Below, in pieces: positions 15,474 to 23,402 of a stretch of DNA of 45,938 nt; the first letter of the stretch is position 1; every line of letters starts with the position of its first letter. The translations under genes were made by a program, and so were the position numbers. Under the pieces are notes generated by a model. That model saw only the letters and a program-made list of their open reading frames with translations, was not told the DNA's origin and made no database searches. Source of the stretch: Bin22 sp034428635 (GTDB lineage Bacteria; Chloroflexota; Dehalococcoidia; Lucifugimonadales; UBA3495). The DNA lies in NCBI GenBank assembly GCA_034428635.1, contig DAOUHR010000001.1, positions 1-45,938 of the forward strand, given 5' to 3'.

Positions 15474-17426
15474 TTACTCCTCATCGCCGTACTGGTCCTT
15501 CAGGGATTCAACCACTGCCGGGTCTGCCAGCGTGGTGGTGTCGCCCAGAGCCCTGCCTTCTGCCACGTCCTGCAGCAGCCGGCGCATGATCTTGCCGCTG
15601 CGGGTCTTGGGCAATTCGGCAGCAAAATAAATGTCGTCAGGGCGGGCCATGGGACCTATTTTGGTGGCAACGTGGGCCTTTAGCTCGGTTATGAGGTCGT
15701 CGGACGTCTGCACCTGGTCCTTGATGGTTACAAAGGCGACGATGGCCTGGCCCTTGATTTCATGGGCGCGGCCGATGCAGGCGGCCTCGGCAACCTTGGA
15801 GTTGTCCACCAGAGCGCTTTCCACCTCCATGGTGCTGATGCGGTGTGCTGAAACGTTGATCACGTCGTCAACCCTACCCAGGAGCCAGTAGTAACCGTCC
15901 TCGTCTAGCTTGGCGCCGTCGGAGGTGAAGTAGGTGTCCTGGTAGCGGGACCAGTACTGCTGGACAAAGCGCTCTGGGTCGCCGTAAATACCCCGCAGCA
16001 TGGAGGGCCAGGGGCGCTTAATGGTAAGATAGCCGCCACCACCGGGGCCGACGGGATTACCCGCTTCGTCCAGGATTTCAGCCTCGATACCCGGGAAGGG
16101 CTGGGTGGCTGAACCAGGTTTCAGCGTAGTGATGCCGGGCAGGGGAGCGATCAATATGGAACCCGTCTCCGTCTGCCACCAGGTGTCGACCACGGGGCAA
16201 CGGCCCCCGCCAATGTGCTGCCAGTACCAGACCCAGGCTTCCGGGTTGATGGGTTCACCCACCGAACCCAACAGGCGCAAGGTAGACATGTCGTGGCGGT
16301 TGGGATATTCCTCGCCCCATCGCATGAAGGTGCGGATGGCGGTGGGCGCGGTGTAACAGATGGTACAGCCGTACTTCTCGACGATGGCCCAGAAGCGGTC
16401 CCGGTCGGGATAGTCTGGCGAACCCTCGTACATGACCGAGGTGGCGCCGTTGGCCAGAGGGCCGTAGACGATATAACTGTGACCGGTGACCCAGCCTATG
16501 TCGGCGGTGCACCAGTAAACGTCATCTTCCTTGAGGTCGAAAATCCACTTAGTGGTTGCGTAGGTGCCGGTCATGTAGCCGCCGGTGGTGTGGACGATGC
16601 CCTTGGGCTTGCCGGTGGTGCCGCTGGTATACAGCATGTAGAGCATGTCCTCGCTGTCCATCGGTTCCGGCTCACAGGTCAGGGGCTGGTCTTCCACCAG
16701 GTCGTGCCACCAGACGTCGCGCCCGTCTACCATCTTGTCGTCGGCGTGGCCGGTGCGGCGGACCACCACCACCTTTTCGACCGGCGTTTCGCCTTCCAGG
16801 GACTCGTCGGCGTTCTGCTTGAGCTGGACTATGCCGCCCCGCCGATACCCGCCGTCGGCAGTAATCATCACCTTGGACTGGGAATCGTCGAGTCGATCAC
16901 GGATGGAGTCGGCGCTGAAGCCACCGAAAATAACGCTATGGGCGGCGCCGATACGGGCGCAGGCCAGCATAGCAATGGGAAGTTCCGGCACCATGGGCAG
17001 ATAGATGGTGACCCGATCGCCTTTCTGGACGCCCAGGCTTTTGAGGCCATTAGCGAAACGGCAAACTTCCCGCAGAAGGTCCCAGTAGGTATAAACCTGC
17101 CAGTCGCCCGGCTCTCCTTCCCAGATTATGGCAGCCTTGTTCCGCCGTCCGTTTTTCACATGACGGTCGACGCAGTTGTAAGACGCATTCAGTTTGCCAC
17201 CCAGGAACCATTTGGCATTGGGCGGATTCCAGTCCAGCACCTGGTCCCAGGGCTCGAACCAGTCCAGCTCACCAGCAAACCGGGCCCAGAAGGCCTCCGG
17301 ATCCCGGCGGGCTTCTTCGTAGACGTTAGGGTCCTTAATGTTGGCATTCCGGGCAAACTCTTCAGGAGGCGGAAAAATCCGGTCTTCCTGAAGTAACGCC
17401 TCGATGCTACCGGTATTTTCAACCAT
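15474..17426 (-). CDS. acs: Acetyl-CoA synthetase (AMP-forming)
   Basis: Activates acetate to acetyl-CoA through acetyl-AMP. The 650 residues match Acs. Motifs in order are FGGFSADSIRDRL, the P-loop YTSGTTGKPKGIVH, the Trp-containing VTGHSYIVYGPL acetate pocket, DTWWQTETG, the hinge LLGRVDDVINVS, and the catalytic SGKIMRRLL with Lys near residue 612, the site acetylated in known Acs. The usual HRIGTAE is HRISTME here, a mild change. ATG 17426 is chosen with GAGGGG upstream. A second ATG, 5 codons earlier, is less likely. It is possibly followed by the CAP membrane gene. Confidence 0.95.
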   Translation of the reverse strand: MVENTGSIEALLQEDRIFPPPEEFARNANIKDPNVYEEARRDPEAFWARFAGELDWFEPWDQVLDWNPPNAKWFLGGKLNASYNCVDRHVKNGRRNKAAIIWEGEPGDWQVYTYWDLLREVCRFANGLKSLGVQKGDRVTIYLPMVPELPIAMLACARIGAAHSVIFGGFSADSIRDRLDDSQSKVMITADGGYRRGGIVQLKQNADESLEGETPVEKVVVVRRTGHADDKMVDGRDVWWHDLVEDQPLTCEPEPMDSEDMLYMLYTSGTTGKPKGIVHTTGGYMTGTYATTKWIFDLKEDDVYWCTADIGWVTGHSYIVYGPLANGATSVMYEGSPDYPDRDRFWAIVEKYGCTICYTAPTAIRTFMRWGEEYPNRHDMSTLRLLGSVGEPINPEAWVWYWQHIGGGRCPVVDTWWQTETGSILIAPLPGITTLKPGSATQPFPGIEAEILDEAGNPVGPGGGGYLTIKRPWPSMLRGIYGDPERFVQQYWSRYQDTYFTSDGAKLDEDGYYWLLGRVDDVINVSAHRISTMEVESALVDNSKVAEAACIGRAHEIKGQAIVAFVTIKDQVQTSDDLITELKAHVATKIGPMARPDDIYFAAELPKTRSGKIMRRLLQDVAEGRALGDTTTLADPAVVESLKDQYGDEE

Positions 17427-17578
17427 CGTTTTACCCCTCATGCGCAGTGGAATTAGATATGAAAGGCATATGCAGAGCGGCCGCCAGCCCCTCTACCAGC
17501 CGAAGTAGTGCCATTTTAGGCAAAAGGATACGGGGATTGCAAACTAGCGCTCCCGATGTTGTAGTGGCAGTGCACAGG

Positions 17579-18232
17579 TTACCATGCCCCTGTTTCTCTC
17601 AACTTCTCAAACAGCTTCTGGGTTTGCACCACATCGCCTTGGGCGCGATGGGCTCGGACACGGGAAGTTGATATGCCAAAATCCTGGCAGGCGGCCTGAA
17701 GGTTATAGCGCAGCCCCGGCGGGGTTCTCAGATCCAGGATCCGCTGTGCATATTCCAGGTGGCTTTCGCCTTCCCTTGGATACTGGCCAAGTTTAAGGCC
17801 CTTGTAGAGGGCCATCGTGTCGATGAACCGACGCGCAGGCAGATGATCTACTTCGTCAATTACCCGGCGGGGATAGCTTCTGTCCTCCACCACCCGCCGG
17901 TGGACCCGGGCCGCTTCGAGCAAAAAGGCCCGGTCGAAACGGATTATGTTGTGTCCCACCAGGGACAGACCGTCCGTCCGCTCCACGAACCAGGCCAGAG
18001 CGTCGTCAATTGACAGTCCCCGAGACGCCAGGTCAGCATCGGTAATTCCGGTTAGTCGGACAATGACGTCAGGCAGGGTGCGGTCAACCTTGACCAACAC
18101 TGAGTCTGTCTCGGGCCTCGTTCCAGGTCTGGCGACCGACACTCCGATTTCGATTATCAGATCGTTCCAGCAGTCCAGACCGGTAGTTTCAAGGTCCACA
18201 ACGGCATAGCCGTCTTTAAGGTCCATAATCAT
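17579..18232 (-). CDS. DnaQ-like DEDDh 3'-5' exonuclease
   Basis: A 217-residue member of the RNase T/DnaQ exonuclease fold. ExoI is VVDLETTGLD with the DxE metal ligands. ExoII is GHNIIRFDRAFL. ExoIII is AHRAQGDVVQT, giving the His and Asp of the DEDDh type. The LETTG and HRAQGD motifs are like DNA polymerase III epsilon and exonuclease domains of DinG/PolC relatives, but here the domain stands alone. The start is uncertain: ATG 18232, ATG 18226 and TTG 18250 are all in frame, without a decisive ribosome site. It lies 152 bp upstream of acs on the same strand. Substrate (DNA or RNA) unknown. Confidence 0.85.
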   Translation of the reverse strand: MIMDLKDGYAVVDLETTGLDCWNDLIIEIGVSVARPGTRPETDSVLVKVDRTLPDVIVRLTGITDADLASRGLSIDDALAWFVERTDGLSLVGHNIIRFDRAFLLEAARVHRRVVEDRSYPRRVIDEVDHLPARRFIDTMALYKGLKLGQYPREGESHLEYAQRILDLRTPPGLRYNLQAACQDFGISTSRVRAHRAQGDVVQTQKLFEKLRETGAW

Positions 18233-18316
18233 CCCACTCTGTTCAATCAATTGAAGATGCGATGCTCCTCCACAGTTTACAACAGTGGATGGGATGGAGG
18301 CGGTAATTCAGCCGCC

Positions 18317-18347
18317 TTTACAGGGAGGCGTTGAACTCCCTTATAAT
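18317..18347 (+). promoter_or_regulatory. Probable promoter for the maleate isomerase-like gene
   Basis: A perfect TATAAT (18342-18347) lies 69 bp before the start. TTTACA (18317-18322) is a fair -35, but the spacer is 19 bp. A CCCC-TAAA-GGGG mini-hairpin (18381-18392) lies in the leader. Confidence 0.5.
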
Positions 18348-18415
18348 GGTACGAAGAATCCGGTTGAATTTGAAACTTTACCCCTAAAGGGGTGCAGGGT
18401 TTCATGGAGGAGAGG

Positions 18416-19120
18416 ATGACTTCCAGTGTTAATGGCAGTGTTGAAGGCAGGCGCGTGGGTCTGATAGTGCCTTCAACCAATACGGTGATGGAGCCGGACT
18501 TGTACCGCAACCTGCCCGCCGGAACCACGGTACATACCTCGCGGATGCTGCTGGAGGGCAGCGTAACCATTGAGGCCGAAGAGCTGATGCTGGACGTTTA
18601 CCTGCCCGAGTGCGCCCGGCAGATTGGGACGCTAATGCCAGACGTTGTGGTTTTTGGCTGCACTTCGGCCGGGGCGCTGCGGGGCCCCACCTACGAGCAG
18701 GAACTAGCCGGCGAGATATCCAAAGCCACCGGAGCGCCCACGATCACCATCATGGGCGCCGTGGTGGACGAGCTTGAGCGACTGGGAGTGAAGAGCGTGG
18801 CGGTGCTGACACCCTATTCGGAAGAGATCAACGACACTATCAAGGAGTCTTTGGAGACTTCCGGGTTCACTGTTCCGCACATTAACGGTATGGACGTGAA
18901 GGGCGCCTTCAACATAGCCGCTGTCTCCAGCGACGAAATTCTCCAATATGTGCAGGAAGAGCTGGACGGGGTGGAGTCAGACTGCCTCTTCGTATCCTGC
19001 GCTAACCTGAAGTCCGTAGACGTGCTAAATGAACTGCGTGAGGTGGCGGGCCGACCTGTGGTAACAAGCAACCAGGCGGTGCTTGAGGGCGTGAAGCGGA
19101 CTATAGGCGTCGCTGACTAG
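18416..19120 (+). CDS. Asp/Glu racemase superfamily protein, maleate isomerase/arylmalonate decarboxylase-like
   Basis: A 234-residue protein of the Asp/Glu racemase superfamily. The N-terminal VGLIVPSTNTVMEPDLYRNL and the two catalytic-cysteine segments VVFGCTSAG and LFVSCANLKSVD are close to maleate cis-trans isomerase and arylmalonate decarboxylase. Both cysteines are present, which fits an isomerase (a decarboxylase keeps one). ATG 18416 has GGAGGAG 6 bp upstream, so the earlier in-frame GTG and ATG are unlikely starts. It is followed by the desulforedoxin-like gene after 120 bp. The substrate (maleate or another dicarboxylic acid) is inferred from family only. Confidence 0.82.
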   Translation: MTSSVNGSVEGRRVGLIVPSTNTVMEPDLYRNLPAGTTVHTSRMLLEGSVTIEAEELMLDVYLPECARQIGTLMPDVVVFGCTSAGALRGPTYEQELAGEISKATGAPTITIMGAVVDELERLGVKSVAVLTPYSEEINDTIKESLETSGFTVPHINGMDVKGAFNIAAVSSDEILQYVQEELDGVESDCLFVSCANLKSVDVLNELREVAGRPVVTSNQAVLEGVKRTIGVAD

Positions 19121-19240
19121 TTCCAGGCCAGTGAGCAGCGCTCCGGTTGAGCCACGGCAGGGCAGAGCGCCATTCGTTGACGCCTTAACGGCTCCAAAAC
19201 TATAATCGGGTCAACACTAAATGAAAGGGTTCGATCAATC

Positions 19241-19537
19241 ATGGTAAAAACCGGACAACGTTTTGTAAGCCCCGGGGGGGCAGAAATGGTAGTAACTAAG
19301 GGCGGTGACGGCGACTTTTCTGATGGCGATACTCCTCTACAACTAAAGGGAGGAGAAGCCTCATTTTCCGGTATTGACGTTTCTTCCGACGCCGTTGATA
19401 TGGCCCTGGGCAAGCGATTTACTTCCCCAGACGGCTCCGTATCGGTACTGGTGACCAAGGCGGGGCGCTGCGACCTGCGGTACAACGGTGAACCGATGGA
19501 ACTGCAGCAGCCCAAGGAACTCCCATCATCCGACTGA
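19241..19537 (+). CDS. Tandem desulforedoxin-like protein with lost metal-binding cysteines
   Basis: A 98-residue hypothetical protein made of two similar halves: GQRFVSPGGAEMVVTKGG with DGDTPLQLK (about 5-36), and GKRFTSPDGSVSVLVTKAG with NGEPMELQQPK (about 57-92). The pattern G-R-F/Y-x-C-x-x-C-G-x-E-x-x-V-x-K-G-G then C-C-G-x-P-M is that of desulforedoxin-like domains. Here the four expected Cys positions are Ser, Gly, Ser/Asp or other residues; the only Cys is in AGRCDL. An iron or zinc site is therefore unlikely. The frame is intact with a start at 19241 (no strong ribosome site) and a 30-bp hairpin after the end. Function unknown; this is my recognition of a pattern, not a search result. 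Confidence 0.6.
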   Translation: MVKTGQRFVSPGGAEMVVTKGGDGDFSDGDTPLQLKGGEASFSGIDVSSDAVDMALGKRFTSPDGSVSVLVTKAGRCDLRYNGEPMELQQPKELPSSD

Positions 19538-19568
19538 TTCCCTCTCCCTTACTTTGAGTTTGCGGCAG

Positions 19569-19598
19569 GCCCCTTCCCGGCCAGTTTCGGGAAGGGGC
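19569..19598 (+). terminator. Strong terminator-like hairpin
   Basis: GCCCCTTCCCG, an 8-nt loop and CGGGAAGGGGC form a perfect 11-bp stem 32 bp after the desulforedoxin-like gene. Only TGCACTTTCC follows, so it is a terminator with a weak U-tract or a stabilising hairpin. Confidence 0.65.
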
Positions 19599-19674
19599 TG
19601 CACTTTCCTGGCAACCCAAACCAAGCCTGTCTCCTTGCCGTCTATAACCGGGAAGCACCTAACGGGGAGGCACC

Positions 19675-20724
19675 ATGAAGTTCCCCTGGGCCAACATTGC
19701 CATCCTCTTCCTTGGCGGGGTAGAACTGTTGACGGGCTACCTGGCCCTCACCAACGGTAATCCCGAATGGGTAGCTGCGCTGCACGTCCATCGAATCCTG
19801 GGTTTCGGTATCGTGACCTTGCTGTTTTGGAAAGGACGGAACATCCTGGGACGCCTTTTGATCTGGAGGCTGTGGAGGCGGGACTGGGTGGCCTATTCTC
19901 TCTCCCTGCTCATGCTGGCTTTATTGCTAACGGCCCTGGGTTTGGGCATTGCCTGGAGCCACGCCGGCCCCTTCTATTTCGGAGGAATCAGCGGGGTAAG
20001 CTGGCACATTTACCTTTCGCTGGCGCTGACACCGATACTGGTGTGGCACACCGTCAGGCACCGGTGGAACTTCCGCACCCGTTTCTGGGCCGACCGGCGC
20101 ATGGCGCTGCAGCTGGGCGGGTTGAGTATCGCCGGCCTGGCCCTGTGGCAGACAGGAGAATTGCTAAACAGGCTCGGCAGTTTGCCCGGCGCTGACAGGC
20201 GCTTTACCGGGTCCTATCTTAGTGGCGCACAGGCCGGTAACGGGTTCCCGGCCACATCGTGGCTGAACGATTCTCCTGAACCGGTGGACCCTGACCGGTG
20301 GATCCTCAGGGTAACCGGGTTGGTGGAAAGTCCCACGTCGATTTCCCTTGCCGATCTTGAAACCCGTGAAGCTGAGTTCAAGACGATTCGGGCGACTCTG
20401 GATTGCACCGGCGGATGGCACACGACTCAGGACTGGACGGGGGTTACCCTGCAGCACGTCCTGGACCTGGCGGGAGTCAAGCCCCAGGCAGCCAGCATTA
20501 CCGTGCGGTCGGTGACCGGGTACTTCCGGCGTTTCTCCCTTGATGAAGCCGAAACGTACATATTAGCAACGCGGGTGGGCAACGAGTCCCTGTCCCACTG
20601 GCACGGTTTTCCCCTGCGGCTGGTGGCACCGGGAAAGCGGGGCTTTGAATGGGTCAAATGGGTGGATTCTATCGAAATCAACGACACCAGCAAGTGGTGG
20701 CAGCCTCCCTTACCGCTGACGTAA
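19675..20724 (+). CDS. Membrane-anchored molybdopterin oxidoreductase (sulfite oxidase/MsrP-like)
   Basis: A 349-residue fusion. Residues 1-165 form about five hydrophobic segments with His37, His39, His96, His111, His125 and His129, like a small b-type cytochrome membrane domain. Residues 205-340 are an oxidoreductase molybdopterin-binding domain: WILRVTGLVESP, LADLETRE, then ATLDCTGGWHTTQDWTGV, with Cys244 as the Mo ligand. The domain ends in KWVDSIEIND. In the MsrPQ (YedYZ) system the Mo enzyme and the heme membrane partner are separate proteins; here they share one chain, with the Mo domain presumably outside the membrane. There is no Tat signal, and the helices serve as anchor. GGGGAGGCACC precedes the ATG. 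Substrate unknown (sulfoxide, sulfite or other). Confidence 0.82.
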   Translation: MKFPWANIAILFLGGVELLTGYLALTNGNPEWVAALHVHRILGFGIVTLLFWKGRNILGRLLIWRLWRRDWVAYSLSLLMLALLLTALGLGIAWSHAGPFYFGGISGVSWHIYLSLALTPILVWHTVRHRWNFRTRFWADRRMALQLGGLSIAGLALWQTGELLNRLGSLPGADRRFTGSYLSGAQAGNGFPATSWLNDSPEPVDPDRWILRVTGLVESPTSISLADLETREAEFKTIRATLDCTGGWHTTQDWTGVTLQHVLDLAGVKPQAASITVRSVTGYFRRFSLDEAETYILATRVGNESLSHWHGFPLRLVAPGKRGFEWVKWVDSIEINDTSKWWQPPLPLT

Positions 20725-20743
20725 GGCGTTGCCGTAGATGTTA

Positions 20744-20770
20744 ACGGGGCCGCCTAAAGGCCGGCCCCGT
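20744..20770. terminator. Hairpin between convergent genes
   Basis: ACGGGGCCG, a 9-nt loop and CGGCCCCGT form a 9-bp stem between the convergent molybdopterin oxidoreductase and alcohol dehydrogenase genes. It lacks a T-run on either strand but could serve as a bidirectional transcript end. Confidence 0.55.
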
Positions 20771-20795
20771 CCTCAAATCCTCCGAATCAGCAAAG

Positions 20796-21902
20796 CTATG
20801 GCACCAACATGGCCCGGGTAATCTGGGTCTGGCGCTGGTCCCACTCCGCCTGAGCGAAGGCTTCGTTGACCTCGGCCAGAGGGAACTTGTGGGAGACCAC
20901 CTTGTGGAAGGGCAACTTGTCCTGGTTGCGCACCAGGAAGGCCATCAGCGTGGGCAGCAGGTCCGGACGGTACATGCGAGAGCCCAGGATGTTCTTGCCG
21001 GACAGCAGCTTGGACGGGTCGATGGAGACTTCCCTGCCCCGTACAATGTCGCCGATCTCCACGAAGCTGCCGCCGTTGCTGAGCATGTCGATGCCTTCGG
21101 CCAGCAGGTCTGCCCGTCCTACCAGTTCCATGACCACGTCGGCGCCCTGGCCGTTTGTCAACTCCCACACCCGCCGGATACGGGTTTCCGGGGTGTTGAA
21201 CTCCTCGATATTGATGGTGTAGTCGGCGCCAAACTCCTCGGCCAGTTCCAGGCGGTTTTCGAGGCGGTCCAGGACGATTACCCGGTCGGCGCCCATGTCC
21301 TTGGCCATGGCCGTGGCGTTGAGGCCCAACCCGCCGGCGCCCTGGATTACAACGTACTGCCCCTCGTGGGCGCCGGCCCGCATCAGGCCGGTGGTGACGG
21401 TGCCCATGGCGCAGTTGACGGGCCCCAACAGGTCATCGGGCAGTTCGTCCGGCACGCGGAAGAAGGGGTGCCGGGGCGGCAGGTAAAGAAAGTCGGCGTA
21501 GGTGCCGGTGAAGTAGGGATACACGCCAGCGGTGGGGTAGGCCCGGTTGGCGCACCAGTTGGTATCGCCCCGCAAGCAAAGGTGGCAGCGGTGGCAGGGG
21601 AAGATGGCGGAATAGATCACCCGGTCGCCCTCCTCGATGGGAGTGCCCAGGGTATCGGTGGCGACGCCTTCGCCCAGCACCTCGACGACGCCGGTGCCTT
21701 CGTGGCCCATTACGCGGCCCGTGGGCGGGATGGGCATGTGCTCCTGGGTCTGGTCGCCGCGCCAGGTGTGCAGGTCTGAGCCGCAAACCCCAGCCTGGGT
21801 CATTCGCAGCAAGACTGCGCCGCGTTCCAGTTCGGGAACGTCGTACTCCTCGATTTCGAAGGGCTTGCCGTATTCCTTGACTACTACAATCCGGCCTTTC
21901 AT
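20796..21902 (-). CDS. Zinc-dependent medium-chain alcohol dehydrogenase
   Basis: A 368-residue MDR-family NAD(P)-dependent dehydrogenase. The catalytic zinc ligands are Cys40 (GVCGSD), His67 and Glu68 (GHEGTG). The structural zinc site has Cys103, Cys106, Cys109 and Cys117. The Rossmann motif is GAGGLGLNA, followed by DRLENRLELAEEFGAD. The ATG follows GGGAGGC at ideal spacing. It lies 103 bp downstream of the nitrile hydratase-like genes on the same strand and might share a transcript with them. The substrate cannot be predicted; threonine, sorbitol or aromatic-alcohol dehydrogenases all share this pattern. Confidence 0.9.
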   Translation of the reverse strand: MKGRIVVVKEYGKPFEIEEYDVPELERGAVLLRMTQAGVCGSDLHTWRGDQTQEHMPIPPTGRVMGHEGTGVVEVLGEGVATDTLGTPIEEGDRVIYSAIFPCHRCHLCLRGDTNWCANRAYPTAGVYPYFTGTYADFLYLPPRHPFFRVPDELPDDLLGPVNCAMGTVTTGLMRAGAHEGQYVVIQGAGGLGLNATAMAKDMGADRVIVLDRLENRLELAEEFGADYTINIEEFNTPETRIRRVWELTNGQGADVVMELVGRADLLAEGIDMLSNGGSFVEIGDIVRGREVSIDPSKLLSGKNILGSRMYRPDLLPTLMAFLVRNQDKLPFHKVVSHKFPLAEVNEAFAQAEWDQRQTQITRAMLVP

Positions 21903-22005
21903 CTAAAGCCTCCCATAACGCAAGGATGGGGTAGGACTGCGGGTCACTGAAGCGGCGCCCGAAAAGCAGGAGGTCAACGGGGCCACCTCCATCGTGCCGG
22001 CGGTA

Positions 22006-22677
22006 TCAGCCGGCGAGGGCCGTTTCCGGCGTGCGGGCCTCTGTTACACCAATCATGCTGTCCCGAGTAACCAGTTCGGCCAGTTCAGCCTCGCTCATGC
22101 CATCGGTACCTTCGGGTCGACGGGGCAGGACCAGGTAGCGCAGGTCGGCGGTGCTGTCCAACACCCGGACTTCCACTTCAGCCGGCACTTCCAAGCCAAA
22201 CTCCCGTATGACGCCCCTCGGGTCAATGACGGCACGGGAACGGTAAGCAAAGCTCTTGTACCAGTCCGGGGGCCGACCCAGCAGGGAACGGGGATAACAG
22301 GAACAAAGGGTGCAGACAACGAGGTGGTGGACACTTTCCGTGTTCTCCACCACATCCAGCTTGGGAGTGGCTTCCGGCAGCCTGTATCCCAACTGGGCCA
22401 GGGCCGCTTCGGGGTCTGATAGCAACAGGACTTTAAACTCCGGGTCGCTCCAGGCGCGGGCCACCACGCGGGCGCCGTCGGCGGGGGAACGGGCCTCTAC
22501 CCGGTCCACCATGCCCTGAATTTCGCCGGGGGAACAGATGCCCTTCTCCACCAGCAAGGTCTCCATGGCCCTGGCACGCAGAGCGTAGTAACCCAATTCC
22601 TCGTCGTGGGCGGTGCCGGGGTGTTCCTCGTGGTCGTGGTCGCCGTGGCCGTTACTGCCAACGTTGGCGTTAGTCAT
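22006..22677 (-). CDS. Cobalt-type nitrile hydratase alpha / thiocyanate hydrolase gamma subunit
   Basis: Metal-bearing subunit of the nitrile hydratase family (nitriles to amides, or thiocyanate to carbonyl sulfide and ammonia). The metal centre is VCTLCSCY near residues 121-128; Thr after the first Cys is typical of cobalt enzymes, Ser of iron enzymes. The Arg/Pro-rich SLLGRPPDWYKSFAYRSRAV segment and FGLEVPAEVEVRVLDSTADLRYLVLPRRP follow as in the family. A His/Asp-rich N-terminus (HGDHDHEEH) could bind metal. ATG 22677 follows AGGAGG-TAGTG, and the upstream gene ends only 2 bp before it. The split-beta arrangement upstream favours a thiocyanate hydrolase-like complex, though substrate is not provable here. 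Confidence 0.9.
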   Translation of the reverse strand: MTNANVGSNGHGDHDHEEHPGTAHDEELGYYALRARAMETLLVEKGICSPGEIQGMVDRVEARSPADGARVVARAWSDPEFKVLLLSDPEAALAQLGYRLPEATPKLDVVENTESVHHLVVCTLCSCYPRSLLGRPPDWYKSFAYRSRAVIDPRGVIREFGLEVPAEVEVRVLDSTADLRYLVLPRRPEGTDGMSEAELAELVTRDSMIGVTEARTPETALAG

Positions 22678-22679
22678 CA

Positions 22680-23024
22680 CTACCTCCTGCCGGGTGGCTG
22701 GCCGTTCGCCGGAGCGGGTTCCAGCCAGTGCTGGTATATGTCAACGTAAATTTTGTCCGACCCGGGTCCGTCGTAACCCGACCAAACCTGGGTCTGGAGA
22801 AATTCGACCCGGTAAAGGGGCTGCGCCGGCTGGCCGTCGCCGCCGAAGGCCAGGGATTCAGGGTTGGGAAAGACTCCGCAAAGCTTGTCGACGCGACCAG
22901 TCTGCCCCTGGATGTACCTGGGGGTCCTGAAGTGGCCGCCGGGGTTGTCCACCCGGACCGCTACACTGTCGCCGGGCTGGTACCTGACAGCCTCTCCGCC
23001 GAGCTGGCTGGAAGACTGGGTCAT
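22680..23024 (-). CDS. Nitrile hydratase beta C-terminal half / thiocyanate hydrolase alpha-like subunit
   Basis: A 114-residue SH3-barrel protein matching the C-terminal half of nitrile hydratase beta: YQPGDSVAVRVDNPGGHFRT (20), then PRYIQGQTGRVDKLCGVFPNPE and LYRVEF, KIYVDIYQHWLEPA. In classic nitrile hydratase this domain is fused to a helical N-terminal half, which here is the separate upstream gene. Its ATG overlaps the stop of that gene (ATGA), and its TAG ends 2 bp before the alpha ATG, so the three are translationally coupled. In thiocyanate hydrolase the alpha chain corresponds to this half. Confidence 0.88.
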   Translation of the reverse strand: MTQSSSQLGGEAVRYQPGDSVAVRVDNPGGHFRTPRYIQGQTGRVDKLCGVFPNPESLAFGGDGQPAQPLYRVEFLQTQVWSGYDGPGSDKIYVDIYQHWLEPAPANGQPPGRR

Positions 23025-23326
23025 GACGTCACCTGCCCTTGAATTTCCCTGAACTTGCTGTCCAGTTCGTCTTTGGAGATTACACCCTTTTCCAGCAAGA
23101 GAATCTCCAGGGCGGCAGTCCAGCGCTCGTAGTAGGAACAGGCCTCGTAGGTCTCAGTGTCCAGGCTCTCGATGGCGCGGCGCATTTCGTCGGTGCGGCG
23201 CAGGCCCTTTTCGCTCAGGACGTTGTGCATGGCGTCCACCCGGCGTTCCCAGTCGGAAAGGACATGTTCGTCCTGGTTGATGGGTTCGTCGGTGGGCCAG
23301 CCTCCCCGGTCGTGCGGTTGCGACAT
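23021..23326 (-). CDS. Nitrile hydratase beta N-terminal half / thiocyanate hydrolase beta-like subunit (or activator)
   Basis: A 101-residue helical protein. It starts MSQPHDRGGWPTD, the HDxGG opening of nitrile hydratase beta and thiocyanate hydrolase beta. LSDWERRVDAMHNVLSEKGL and YYERWTAALEILLLEKGVIS are the typical helices. ATG 23326 has GGAG 6 bp upstream; the ATG four codons earlier has none. It is the first gene of the three-gene operon, overlapping the next by 4 bp. Cobalt nitrile hydratase activators are homologous to this domain, so an activator role is the main alternative, since no other activator gene is visible. Confidence 0.82.
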   Translation of the reverse strand: MSQPHDRGGWPTDEPINQDEHVLSDWERRVDAMHNVLSEKGLRRTDEMRRAIESLDTETYEACSYYERWTAALEILLLEKGVISKDELDSKFREIQGQVTS

Positions 23327-23373
23327 GGCATACTCCATATAGGTGGGTAGTAAATAAAGGACGGTAGTTGCCT

Positions 23374-23402
23374 ATGATAATGGCCCGCCAGGGGGGTTAC
23401 AA
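23374..23402 (-). promoter_or_regulatory. Promoter of the nitrile hydratase/thiocyanate hydrolase-like operon
   Basis: On the minus strand TTGTAA (23402-23397), a 17-bp spacer and TATCAT (23379-23374) precede the first gene start by 48 bp. The -10 matches 5 of 6 bases and the -35 matches 4 of 6. Confidence 0.55.

Noticed and set aside
16215..17396. 393-residue plus-strand frame antisense to acs
   Set aside because: Shadow of a GC-rich gene: acs on the other strand has a full set of conserved motifs.
20889..21779. 296-residue plus-strand frame antisense to the alcohol dehydrogenase
   Set aside because: Complement of a conserved zinc dehydrogenase; no start signal and no family likeness.
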